Of a stretch of 64,000 nucleotides of DNA, positions 46,776 to 58,540 are shown piece by piece (the stretch's first letter is position 1; every line of letters begins with the position of its first letter). The DNA is from Stomorhina lunata. Lineage: Eukaryota; Arthropoda; Insecta; Diptera; Rhiniidae. The notes below the pieces were generated by a model. It was given only the letters and a program-made list of their open reading frames with translations. It was not told where the DNA came from and did no database searches. Position numbers and translations under genes: made by a program. The DNA lies in assembly GCA_933228675.1 (NCBI GenBank), contig OW121744.1:95392764-95456763 (forward strand), written 5' to 3'.

Positions 46776-48012
46776 TGGATTAGTTGAACTTATCGTGAGG
46801 CTGCCTTAACGGCCAACTTAACGTCTGACTTTGAACAGTTATTGAACAACTTAAAAACTTAAGACGTGTCATATGATTTTGACATAAACAAACAAAACAA
46901 ATTATTTGTCGCCTGAACAGTTTGATGTATGTATGCACCAAAAAGAAAAACAATGGATGTGAAAGAAATTTTTTGTGTTTAAATTTTTTAAAATTACTTT
47001 AAATTTTTATATTTTTATTTTTCACTTTGAATTTAATTTAATTTAAATGTTTATATTTTTGTTTTTCACTTTTGCACTTTTTTTCAACTTTCTGATATTT
47101 TTAGATTTGTTTATATTTAAACAGCTGATTGTACAGTGTTGTCAGTAGTGAAATATACGAAAGAGTTACAGCGATTTTTAGATCTGTTTTTAATAGCGGC
47201 TTTTTTAAATTTTATGTTTATTAAAAAACAACATATATAGAGCAATATTGGGCTCTGCCGAATACATACATTTTATACAGAGTCTAATATTTTATACAGA
47301 AGTCTATATAGGGTGGGACATTTAGGGATGGGTCAATAAAAACTTTAAATGTTAAAATTCAAAAATCCTTTTGAAATTACGCAAATTTATTTATAAAACT
47401 TTACTGGTAAGAGGTGGAATATTAGTTCATTCATGTGGATGTCGCGGCCTTACCATTAACTCTTCTGAGTTGGCCAATATTGGAACACTTGTTCGAGTGT
47501 ATGTGGTAGTAACTCAGCAATGACATCAGAAATGTCGGCCTTAAAGTGCTCAACTGCTTCAGGGTTGTCAAAATAAAACAGCGCCATCTCAAATCAGAGC
47601 TTTTTAAAGGCCTATTGTCATAACCACTTCGGTAAAAAAAATTACCAAACATATAATTTACTCTGACATTGTATAAAAACAGATAATTTATTAATATATT
47701 ATATGAAAAATTAACTATGAACATTATTCATGAAAATTATGATATAATTTCAGTATAATTATAAAACTACTAATATTATTAAGCGTTTTTACAATGTATT
47801 TTTCATTTTAGCGTCCTTCCATATCAACATATTGGCAACACTCGTGATTAATGTCACTTAAGAACTTAAGGATTTTCTATTTTCAACAGATTCAGACGTT
47901 AAGGTAAAGTGACAGCAGAATTCACTAACTGCTCTAACTGCTTTACACACAATAGAAACGATCAGCTGTGACGTTCCGTTCCGGCGGCCTCACGCTAAGT
48001 TCAACTAATCCA
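46776..48012. mobile_element. Element with 37-bp terminal inverted repeats
   Basis: The left end starts TGGATTAGTTGAACTTA, T, CGTGAGGCTGCC. The reverse complement of the right end starts TGGATTAGTTGAACTTA, G, CGTGAGGCCGCC. Over 37 bp there are four mismatches. Total length 1237 bp. No clear target duplication. The interior holds a mariner-like transposase tail on the minus strand, which may belong to a different, nested element. Confidence 0.75.
47390..47600 (-). pseudogene. Mariner-like transposase C-terminal relic
   Basis: The minus strand gives FYFDNPEAVEHFKADISDVI, then AELLPHTLEQVFQYW and PTQKS with a stop. After a frameshift it continues GRDIHMNELIFHL (complement of about 47413-47450). 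The arrangement (aDxPExxxxLKxxI, HxLExVxxxW, RGxHxNExIFH) is that of the C-terminal end of insect Tc1/mariner transposases. Catalytic residues are not included. Identification is from pattern memory and is less secure than the copy at 32.4 kb. Confidence 0.6.
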
Positions 48013-51000
48013 TGCATAAGAATCAAACAAATGAAATTGTATGCAAACATGTTTTCGTTTGTTTTTATTATTTTTGGTGAGAGGGTGATGAGAATTAAAG
48101 AGTACATTTGTGGGGAGATAGTGGTAGACAAAGATAAAAATAAAGAGTATTTAATTACAATTAATAAAATGTTTTTGTTTTGTAAAATAATAGCAACAAA
48201 AATTATTGGTATTGTTTTTATTATTTGTGATGAGTAAAAGACAAAATTAAAATGTTGGAAGATATGACAAAAAAGTGCTTAAAATGTAAACCTTTCAAAT
48301 TTTAAATATTTGAAGTTGCATTTTTATGGAATTTTGTTTTTTTGTGTTGATTTATTGGGATAAAATCTATTACTTCGAGTGATTGAGGGATAAATATTGT
48401 GTTAAAAATTAAATAATATTGCAGGGAAGGGCACGCATAAGGTCAATAAGAGCCATTTTACAATGGCATATTTTTTTAAGAGAAACAGTAATAAAGAGTT
48501 GGACAAGAACATTGTGACTTATACCCAAAAAGGATGTTACCGATTAAACAAAAAGAGTCTTTTGAAGGAAAGTTTATAATAATTACAGATTATTATCAAG
48601 AAAAGGAAGTAAATGATCGGTCTGAATCAAATGTAAATTTAAAACTGATTAATGTTTAGAAAATGCTATAATATCAGCAAGGAACATTAAAAGGCAAATC
48701 ATGCATTCGGACTGGAATAGTTGTAATTCCGTTATTACATTCCGATCGGATAATGTAAGCTTCTACAGTTTCCAAGTACTTCGTTCTGTGATTCTCCCTG
48801 TTAATTATGCAGTAAAATGATTATAAATTTGAAATATAAGGATCTTTGTTAAAAAGTTCAATAAAACCTTGATTCCATAATTTTTGTCAGTCCGTTGCTA
48901 ACGGACTGACTTACAAGTTTTTCTGTTAACTACTTCACAGAACGCTGTTTTGACATCGATACCACAAGTTGTTTTGATAAGTCTAACACTTTTTCCTTTT
49001 CATTCACTTTTAAAGATGCAAAATGGTTAATTATGGAATATCTTGAATCAGTAAACTCTTCGAGAGCTACACAATTTTTAATTATAGTTTTGCCAATTTG
49101 GCCAATTCGACGCACAGTTGTACGGAGTGATAGAAATCAATGAGATCAATTTCTCCAGATATCCGATTAGCCCGAGCAATTTCAAAAACTTGCTACATTG
49201 ACACTATCATTTTTAACTTAACGCTCCTGTTTTTTATAGCTTTTAAAATCAGTTTAAGAATAATTTTCAGTAAATATATATCCAAAACTCCAGTTTAAAA
49301 CAAGAATTTAGTGGAAAAAAACAAAAAATAAAAATTCTGTTCCAAAGTTATTCCAGAATTTTTGATAGGTTTATTGTTATTTAAGAAAATTAAAAAAAAA
49401 ACGAAATTTCACGGGGAATTTGTATTAACAATGAACTAGATGACGGTCGATTGTGTCGACCGCAGGATACGCTAGTTTTAATAAATTTTAACAAAGCAGT
49501 CTGTAAAAATTTCTCTTACCCTATAGGTTCTGCTGCTTCGTTAAAGATATAAAATAAGTTTTATTAAAAATTTTAAAGAATCTTCTCTCTTACCAATTTT
49601 TAAACCGACAAATAACAATTTTGCAATAAAATGTTAATTTCATACGAAAATTGATATTACGAATTATTCAATTATTCACTTCAAATTTATTACTCATTTT
49701 CATTCCTTGACAAAAAATTTCTTTTAAATCATGTGGAAAGTAGATACGAAAAATAATAAGACAAATATAAAATTGAAATCCATATAAAAATCATTTTTAA
49801 TAGCCTTTTGTCACAAATGCAAATGAGACAAATTTTATACAACTTCAAGATCTATCTGTAGCTCTGTCTGTCTGTCTGTCCCACAACAGATTTTTACTGA
49901 ACAAAATTTGTAGGTACTTTTTTTATTCTTGTTTTTTGGTGCAATAAAAGAAAAACGATATTAAAATAAATTGTATAAAAAATCAATTAATTTTCTTATT
50001 GTCTGGAGTTTCCTTTGCCGTGCACGAAATGAATTGTTATTTCAATTTATTTTAACATAATGGCCCTGTCATTAGTAATGGTTTTAAGCAACAACAAATG
50101 GCAGGGAAACCGACAAAACGAACCTTCGACCGACCGAACAGACAGACAGACATTCAGAGCTTTGCAAAATGGAAAGAAATAATGAGACTGAATTCTGTGC
50201 AAAATGAAAGATACACCAAAAAAAAAAATTGCCCTATTGAGGAGGCCCTTGTTAAAACCATTGAAATGTCCGCTGAAATTAGTAACAACTGCATATTTTA
50301 AATTTTTATACGTGGATTTTGGTTGAATTATTTTTTTCTTTTCAATTTTTTTTTTTGCAAAATTGTATTAACAAAAAACCTTGTTATACTTGTTATCAAT
50401 TTAAATTTAGCCATTTTTTTATGTTATTCTGTTGCTCTCATAAGACGCGCACATGTTCATTGGTCAATTCCAAAGAAATAATACTCGTACCATTTAAAGT
50501 TAATTTTTCTTTCAGTCCCATAATGATATGATATGAATGAATGTGTTCGTTGTAAGTTTTTCTTAGGCACCTGAATTAATGTGCGAACTTTAGCTTTAGT
50601 ATCTTTTTAGCACTACATATTTCGGTTAGGGATTTGTCTGAGCAAAAAGGGGGCTAAATTAACTCCACTCGTTGCCCTTCCATGTGTTGGTCTGTTGGTG
50701 ATCATTTATCTGTATGTTCATACGTACCTGTATATTATCCAAAATGGATTGTTAAGTGATTAATCAGCGCCAACAGTAATTTAGATCTTCATATGTTATA
50801 GTTTTGTCTTGCCATTGGCTTAACTTGACCATAAATATAATTATTTCAAGGTTAACAAACTTGAAATTTCGGAAATGACATTAATGGGCACAAAAAAATA
50901 CTATAAGTTTGCCCGCAAAAACAAAATAATTTGATGGTGTGGCTAAGATATTTAGGATATTTGTAGCAAAAAAAAAACAGGGCATATGCTTGTTAGTCTT

Positions 51001-51125
51001 AGTTAATTTATTACTAAGTATAAGTTAATGGTAGTTGGTGTTATAACTGTTATGGACATTTTATTTGATAGATATTAATTTGAAACGATACACTATGCGG
51101 GTCTTAAGAGTACAATAGTAGTCAT
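48013..51125. other. No supported gene; scattered small structures
   Basis: A 62-codon segment on the minus strand (48930-49115) has a coding-like composition (GKTIIKNCVALEEF, EKEKVLDLSKQLVV) but no start, no recognised family and a nearby upstream stop, so I leave it uncalled. A perfect hairpin lies at 48886-48910. (CTGT)n at 49868-49889 and (GACA)n at 50131-50152 are inverted relative to each other. Otherwise AT-rich DNA. Confidence 0.4.
48886..48910. repeat. Perfect 11-bp hairpin
   Basis: GTCAGTCCGTT, loop GCT, AACGGACTGAC. It is unusual locally because it is GC-rich in an AT-rich setting. Preceded by TTTTT. No terminator role is implied in a eukaryote; it may be an element end. Confidence 0.8.
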
Positions 51126-51938
51126 TATACCCTTCACCACTATAAGTGGAAAGGGTATTATAAGTTTTTGCTGATGTATGTAACGCATAGAAATATTTGT
51201 CTTATACCCACCTTTTAGTATACCAATAGGCTTAGGATCACTCTCGGAGTCCATTTAGCGATGTCAGTCCGTCCGTACGTCCATCTGGACGGCTGGCTGG
51301 GCCCCCATGTAAACCACGTAATCAAAGTACAGGTCGCAATTCTAAAGATAATTTGATGAAATTTGGCACAAATCCTTTTTTTTTTTGATAGTGGAACCAT
51401 GGCTATTGAAATTCGTCAAAATCTGTCTATTTTGTATGGTACCTCCCATAGGTCCCACTTCCCGGAATTGACATATTGGCCACAAGTATCAATATTTTTT
51501 AATGAAATTTAAAACAAAATACTGCTTATATAAACTAAAATTACTGTACCAAATTTTGTTGAAATGGGTCCACATTTGACCATAGCTCCCATACAAACTC
51601 TTCTTTAAAAACGCACTAAATGAGACAAAAAAATCACTAAAACGCTCGTAAATCTAAAAATATTAAAAATTTTAAGTTTATTTTTTGCACACATAATTTT
51701 TGTAACAACTGTAATCAATTTGCCAAATTCCGAGATAATCGGTCCACATTTGACCCCAGCTCTCATATAAGTCCAAATGACGGAAACAAGTTAAATATAT
51801 ACGTTTTGAGAAAACGTTTGTATGATGGCAAAATTTAGCAAATATTTGTCTTTATACAGAAAAAATAACACCTTTGACCTTAGTGTGAAGGGTATCGTAT
51901 GGTCGGGCTTGACCGACTATAGCGCTTTCTTACTTGTT
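51126..51938 (-). mobile_element. Family A DINE-1/INE-1-like element, copy A4
   Basis: Left end TATACCCTTCACCACTATAA..GTGGAAAGGGTATTATAAG is the terminal hairpin. The GTCY core is GTCAGTCCGTCCGTACGTCC (about 51265-51285). The right end is GACCGACTATAGCGCTTTC..TTACTTG. It abuts the large inverted repeat directly. Confidence 0.85.
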
Positions 51939-52696
51939 TTTATGAAAAATTTTTCTATCGAAAATTTTTTTTATCAAAAGTTTTTTTATTAAACATTTTT
52001 CTATAGAAAATGTTTTAGCAAAGATATATCTTCAAAAAATTTTTATATCAAAAATTTTTCCATAGATTTTTTTTTTGATCAAAAACTATAACAAATTTTT
52101 CTATACAAAATTTTTTAGTAGAAAATTATTATATTAAATTTTTTTTTTATCAGAAATTTTTTCTATAGAAAAATATTTTTGTCGAAATTTTTTTTATAGA
52201 AAAATTTTTTATCGACAATTTTTCTATAGAAGAAAAATAAAAAATTAAAAATTTTTTTTTAAAAAATATTTCTATTGAGAATTTTTCTATAGAAAACTAT
52301 TTTTTCTATAGAAAAATATTTTTATCGAACATTTTTCTATAAAAAAAAATATTTTAATTAAAAAATGTTCTATAGAGAAATATTTTTATCGAAAATTTTT
52401 ATACAGAAAAGTACTTTTATCGAAAAATTTTGTTTAGAAAAAAATTTTGATCGAAAATTTTCTATAGAAAAATATTTTTATCGAAAATTTTTCTAAAGAA
52501 AAAAAATTATCTATAGAAAATTTGCATCTAAAATTTTTTTATAGGAAAATATTTTTATCTAAAATTTTTTTACAGCAAAATATTTTTATCTAAAATTTTT
52601 CTATAAAAAAAATTTTTATCGAAAATTTTTCTATCGAAAAATATTTTTATGGAAAATTTTTCTATAGAAAAATATTTTTGTCGAAAATTTCTCTAT

Positions 52697-52980
52697 TGAA
52701 AATTGTTTGTCTTAGTCGCCAACAAAGCAAAAACAAAAGTGTGGGATATAAAGAATAGATAAAACTGAAATATGTTGTATGTTTCTGTTCGGGTGATAAT
52801 CTTTACTTTATGTTGATATAATTCGTATTTATTATGTCGCACAAATAAGATATAATGTGTGGTTTTCGCTCTGAGGAAATTTTTCCCCACTAACATTTTT
52901 CGATTTTATTAAAATTCAATAATAATTAATTGTAATAAATTGGGATCTTAGTGCAATACACTACAGTTATACTTTTTAAA
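52697..52980 (-). mobile_element. Family B copy in left arm
   Basis: Minus-strand copy. It includes TGTTTCTGTTCGGGTGATAA, ATTCGTATTTATTATGTCGC, GTGTGGTTTTCGCTCTGAGG and CCCCACTAACATTTTTCG, then ATTGGGATCTTAGTGCAATA. Compare 35338 and 58065. Confidence 0.75.
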
Positions 52981-53879
52981 AAAATATTCTTATCGAAAAT
53001 TTTTCTATAGAAAAATATCATTTATCGAAAATTTTTCTACAGAAAAACATTTTGATTGAAAATTTTTAACGAAATTTTTTCTATAGAAAAATAAGATTTA
53101 TCGAAAACTTTTCTATAGAAAAATATTTTTGTAGGAAATTTTTGTATAGAAATATATTTTTATCGAAAGTTTTTCTATAAGAAAAATATTTTTATCGAAC
53201 ATTTTTCTATAGAAAAATATTTCGATAGAAAAATATTTCGATAGAAATATTTTTCTAATATAAAAATTATAAAATAATTTAATTTTTAATTAATTTTTCA
53301 TTCATTTATTCGTTTGACGTCGATATTCATAGTTGAGCAAACTGGTCCAAAGACCAGAGATAAGAAGGGGATATAATCTCGAACATTGTTGCCACTGCAT
53401 TATTTTTTTTTTGTCAACATTTTTTAAAATAAATGTTAGCGAATTAGGAATATTTTTCGAAACAGAAATAAATTCTAATATTAAACAATTTCAGATTTTT
53501 CTGTATAAATATTTGTAAATAAAAATATTTGCTATGAAAAAATCTTTGATAGAAATATTTTCCTCTGGACAATTTTTTTAATAAAAATTATTTTATAATT
53601 TTTATATTAGAAAAATTTTCGATAGAAATATTTTTCTATGGAAAAATGTTCGATAAAAATATTTTTCTTATAGAAAAACTTTCGATAAAAATATATTTCA
53701 ATACAAAAATTTTCGATGAAAATATTTTTCTATAGAATAGTTTTCGATAAATGTTATTTTTCTATAGAAAAATGTTCTTTAAAAATTTTCAATCAAAATG
53801 TTTTTCTGTAGAAAAATTTTCGATAAATGTTATTTTTCTATAGAAAAATTTTCGATAAGAATATTTTTTTAAAAAGTAT

Positions 53880-54160
53880 AACTGTAGTGTATTGCACTAA
53901 GATCCCAATTTATTACAATTATTTATTATTGAAATAAATAGTTTTTTAATAAAATCGAAAAATGTTAGTGGGGAAAAATTTCCTCAGAGTGAAAACCACA
54001 CATTATATCTTATTTGTGCGACATAATGAATACAAATTATTGTGTGCAACAAATATCAACATAAACTAAAGATTATCACCCGAACAGAAACATACAACAT
54101 ATTATTATATCCCACACTTTTGTTTTTGCTTTGTTGGCGACTAAGACAAACAATTTTCAA
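53880..54160 (+). mobile_element. Family B copy in right arm
   Basis: Inverted partner of the copy at 52697, with small differences such as an extra TATTGAAATAAATAGTTTT segment and TTGTGTGCAACAAATATC in place of ATATC. The differences show the arms have diverged since duplication. Confidence 0.75.
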
Positions 54161-54938
54161 TAGAGAAATTTTCGACAAAAATATTTTTCTATAGAAAAAT
54201 TTTCGATAAAAATATTTTTCGATAGAAAATTTATCGATAAAAATTTTTTTATGGAAAAATTTTAGATAAAAATATTTTTCTATAAAAAAATTTTAGATGA
54301 AAATTTTCTATAGAAAATTTTTTTTCTTTAGAAAAATTTTCGATAAAATATTTTTCTATAGAAAATTTTCGATCAAAATTTTTTTCTAAACAAATTTTTT
54401 CGATAAAAAATACTTTTCTGTATAAAAATTTTCGATAAAAATATTTCTCTATAGAACATTTTTTAATTAAAATATCTTTTTATAGAAAAATGTTCGATAA
54501 AACTATTTTTCTATAGAAAAATTTTTAATAAAAATAGTTTTGTATAGAAAAATTCTCGATAGAAATATTTTTAAAAAAAAATTTTAATTTTTTATTTTTC
54601 TTCTATAGAAAAATTTTCGATAAAAAATTTTTCTATAAAAAAATTTTCTACAAAAATATTTTTCTATAGAAAAAATTTCAGATAAAAAAAATTTTAATAC
54701 AATAATTTTCTACTAAAAAAATTTTTATAGAAAAATTTGTTATAATTTTTTATAAAAAAAATTTCTATAGGAAAATTTTTGATATAAAAATTTTTTGAAG
54801 ATATATCTTTGCATTTTCTATAGACAAATTTTTAATAAAACAAACTTTTGATAAAAAAATTTTGGATAGAAAAATTTTTGATAAAAAAATATTTACTTAC
54901 TGAGAAATTTTCTATAAAAAAATTTTAAATAATTAATT

Positions 54939-55240
54939 TGGGAAGTGCCATAAATAATTTACCGATTTTGACGAATTTCAATAGCCATGGTCCGACTATC
55001 AAAAAAATTATCTGTGTCAAATTGCATCAAATTATCTTTAGAATTGCGACCTGTACTTTGATTATATGGTCTACATAAGGGTCCAGACGGACGGAATGAC
55101 ATGGTTTAATCGACTCAGAAGGTAATTCTAAGCCTATTGGTATACTAAAAGTTGGGTCTAAGGCAAATATTTCTATGCGTTATATACATCAGCACAAACT
55201 TATAATACCCTTTCCATCTATGGTGGTGAAGGGTATAATA
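54939..55240 (+). mobile_element. Family A element A5, truncated
   Basis: Covers GGGAAGTGCCATAAATAATT to the terminal hairpin CCCTTTCCATCTATGGTGGTGAAGGG in three parts, followed by TATAATA. The first ~470 bp of family A are missing relative to A4, which it mirrors across the inverted repeat. The GTCY core is reduced to GTCCAGACGGACGG. Confidence 0.8.
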
Positions 55241-56580
55241 TGAAAAAAAATATTAGTTTTCTTTTTGTTTTGCTAAATGTTGCTTATAAGCAACATCTCA
55301 CTTCGGAAAAACCAGAAGTGATAGAAATCTAAAATTAATATCGGTTCATATTTAAGGCTCATATAATGAAATACTATAATTAAAATGTTTTGAACACACT
55401 CACTTTAATGATGACATGACTTAAATATTTGTATATCTGAAAGGATAGCTACTTTGAGTATACAAATTTAAATTTTGTGCAATGTTTGTCATTATTACCA
55501 TAAATTTTTGGTTTTGGAATAAAATTTATATTTAAAAATTACGAAATTTGGACAACTTTTCTCTCTTTATTATTAAGCACTTGGTCTTATAATACAACAA
55601 ACTTATAAAAACTATCAACATTTTATTACAGATTTTGAAAGAACGATAAAAGTTGTTGACATTAATAAAAAGATAATTCTATGCCTTGATAAGAAAAACT
55701 AAAAAAAGCCTAATTTTCTGCTCAAAGATTTTGCATCATTTTCGTGGGCCTTAAGTAGTCAAGGACATTCCACAGAATCTAGATCATAAGGACAAAATGT
55801 AAGATAATTTAGTTTCGAAATTTAGTTTCTAGGTTGATTCTCTGAAAAATTTTTTGTGTAATATCCTTTAAGCAAATATTTCAGTAATTTTAGTTTTTTT
55901 TTAGCCTATTTTATCATCTGCTTACCTTTACTCTGAAAATTTTCTCATGCACTTTTACTTTTTGTTTCAGGATTTTCTAAGAAAATTTTCAATGCAAAAC
56001 TTTTTCCTTCTAACATTACTTACTTTCATCTTTCTATTTAATTTCCGACAAAATAGCACTAATACACTAATGGAAGCGAGCTTTTTAGTTTTATTTTTTT
56101 TTCATCCTGTAATAGGATTAATTTTTTAATTAGTTCCATTGTTTTGTCGTGGCACCAGAAAGTTTCTTCTAGGTAAAATTAGTGTTTTATTGTGGGATTT
56201 TTCTTCTAGAAATATATATTTTTTCTATTTAATTTTTATACCTTCCAAAGGATATATAAGAGTTTGTTCTCATCGTAAAACTTTTTATATTTTTATTGTT
56301 GTAAATATTTATTATAATATTTTTCGCTGTTTCTGTGTTAATCCTGTATAAATTTGCAACTTTATGGAAATTCTTGTAAATGTTGTTTTACACATAAAAG
56401 TTTTGTTAATTAAACTTCCGTTTTAAGTGTCAATGTGTGAAAAATATAATAATATTGTATTGAAAACCTTTTTTTCTTCGTCGTTTTGTTTAATATAGTT
56501 AAATGCAGCTGTCCTGGTTTTTTGAAGGCGCTACTTGTTAAGGAGAGGTATGTTAAGTACAATAAAGGCTATACTTAAAT
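55241..56580. other. AT-rich stretch, nothing recognised
   Basis: Open frames of 60-70 codons (55947-56351) are Phe, Leu and Ile rich and without motifs. Confidence 0.5.
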
Positions 56581-56589
56581 TTTAGAAAA

Positions 56590-57690
56590 AAAATTTTATC
56601 GAAAATTTTTCTATAGAAAAATTTTTTTAACGAAAATTTTTCTATAGAAAAATTTTTTTAACGAAAATTTTTCTATAGAAAAATTTTTTTAACGAAAATT
56701 TTTCTATAGAAAAATTTTTTTAACGAAAATTTTTCTATAGAAAAATTTTTTTAACGAAAATTTTTCTATAGAAAAATTTTTTTAACGAAAATTTTTCTAT
56801 AGAAAAATTTTTTTAACGAAAATTTTTCTATAGAAAATTTTTTTTTACGAAAATTTTTCTATAGAAAAATTTTTTTTACGAAAATTTTTCTATAGAAAAA
56901 TTTTTTTTACGAAAATTTTTCTATAGAAAAATTTTTTTTACGAAAATTTTTCTATAGAAAAATTTTTTTAACGAAAATTTTTCTATAGAAAAATTTTTTT
57001 AACGAAAATTTTTCTATAGAAAAATTTTTTTAACGAAAATTTTTCTATAGAAAAATTTTTTTAACGAAAATTTTTCTATAGAAAAATTTTTTTAACGAAA
57101 ATTTTTCTATAGAAAAATTTTTTTAACGAAAATTTTTCTATAGAAAAATTTTTTTTAACGAAAATTTTTCTATAGAAAAATTTTTTCAACGAAAATTTTT
57201 CTATAGAAAAATTTTTTTAACTAAAATTTTTCTATAGAAAAATTTTTTTAACGAAAATTTTTCTATAGAAAAATTTTTTTAACGAAAATTTTTCTATAGA
57301 AAAATTTTTTTAACGAAAATTTTTCTATAGAAAAATTTTTTTAACGAAAATTTTTCTATAGAAAAATTTTTTTAACGAAAATTTTTCTATAGAAAAATTT
57401 TTTTACCGAAGATTTTTCTATAGAAAAATTTTTTTACCGAAAATATTTCTATAGAAAAATTTTTTTAACGAAAATTTTTCTATAGAAAAATTTTTTTAAC
57501 GAAAATTTTTCTATAGAAAAATTTTTTTAACGAAAATTTTTCTATAGAAAAATTTTTTTAACGAAAATTTTTCTATAGAAAATTTTTTTTAACGAAAATT
57601 TTTCTATAGAAAAATTTTTTTAACGAAAATTTTTCTATAGAAAAATTTTTTTAACGAAAATTTTTCTATAGAAAAATTTTTTTTCCCGAA
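56590..57690. repeat. 31-bp CTATAG satellite (satellite 4), reverse orientation
   Basis: About 35 units of AAAATTTTTCTA + TAGAAAAATTTT + TTTAACG, the exact reverse complement of the 23-26.5 kb unit (its asymmetric spacer CGTTAAA reads TTTAACG here). Highly uniform with few variants (TTTTACG at 56850-56940, TTACCG at 57405-57440). Ends at TTTTTTCCCG near 57690. Confidence 0.96.
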
Positions 57691-57734
57691 AATTTATTTA
57701 TCGAACATTTTTCTATTTATCGAATATTTTTCGG

Positions 57735-57870
57735 ACATCCGAAACTCGTCGAGGAAAGGTTTCCCCACCAACATTTTTTGGTTTTATGAAAAAACTATTT
57801 ATTACAGTAATAAATAATTGTGATAAATTGGGATCTTAGTGCAATACACTACAGTAAAACTTTTTAGAAA
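57735..57870 (-). mobile_element. Family B fragment
   Basis: CGAGGAAAGGTTTCCCCACC, then TTGGGATCTTAGTGCAATAC and ACTACAGTAAAAC. Follows the satellite end within 50 bp. Confidence 0.7.
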
Positions 57871-58540
57871 AATATTTTAATATAAAATTTTTCTATAGAA
57901 AAATATTTTTGTCGAAAATTTTTGTATCTAAAAATATTTTTATTCAAATTTTTCTGTAGACTTTTATATAGATTGTAGATTTTTATTGAAAAATTTTCTA
58001 TAGAAAAATATTTTTATCGTAAATTTTTCTATAGAAAAATTATTTTATCGAAAAATTTTATATAGAAAAAATGTTGTGTGTTTCTGTTCAGATGATAACC
58101 AACGCTTTATATAGATATTTGTTGGACACAATAATTCGTATTTATTCTGTCCCTCAAATAAGATATAGTGTGTGGTTTTCGCTCTGTCTAGAATTAGGGA
58201 TAATCGTGCAGAAGATGGCCTATCCAACCCTCGTAACGCGTCGAGGAAAGGTTTCCCCACCAACATTTTTTTGGTTTTATCAAAAAACTATTTATTACAA
58301 TAATAACACTACAGTAAGACTCATTAGTTAAATGTTTGATGTCCAAAAATTTTTGAAAACTACTTTTTAAAAAATATTTTGGAAAAATATTTTTGTTGAA
58401 AATTTTTCTATAGAAAAATATTTTTATTGAAAAATTTTCTATTAAAAATAATTTTTAACGAAAAATTTTCCAGAGATAAATATCAAAGAATTTTCTATAA
58501 AAAAAATGTTTTTGTCGAAAATATTTCTATACAAAATGTT
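57871..58540. repeat. Degenerate TTTTTCTATAGAAAAATATT units around family B
   Basis: Worn satellite-4-like units at 57880-58065 and 58370-58540, flanking a family-B copy. Confidence 0.75.
58065..58322 (-). mobile_element. Family B copy
   Basis: TGTTGTGTGTTTCTGTTCAG, ATTCGTATTTATTCTGTCCC, GTGTGGTTTTCGCTCTG and CCCCACCAACATTTTTTTGG. It carries an additional segment (CTAGAATTAGGGATAATCGT to CCTCGTAACGCGTCGAGG) absent from 52697, so it may be the more complete form. Confidence 0.72.

Larger units (their letters stand above)
51939..54938. repeat. ~3-kb inverted repeat built of satellite-4-like DNA
   Basis: The two halves are reverse complements about a centre near 53430. Landmark pairs: ATATATCTTCAAAAAATTTT (52024) with AAAATTTTTTGAAGATATAT (about 54788); GAAGAAAAATAAAAAATTAA (52228) with its complement (about 54586); GTTTGTCTTAGTCGCCAACA (52705) with GTTGGCGACTAAGACAAAC (about 54135); and GGGATCTTAGTGCAATACAC (52941) with its complement near 53900. 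Most of each arm is a degenerate TTTTTCTATAGAAAAATATT 31-bp array. Each arm contains one family-B copy. The spacer at about 53280-53520 includes an inverted piece of family E (TATAATCTCGAACATTGTTG). Confidence 0.88.

Noticed and set aside
48930..49115. Coding-looking 62-codon minus-strand segment
   Set aside because: No ATG at the start, upstream stop nearby, and no recognised homologue; insufficient for a gene call.
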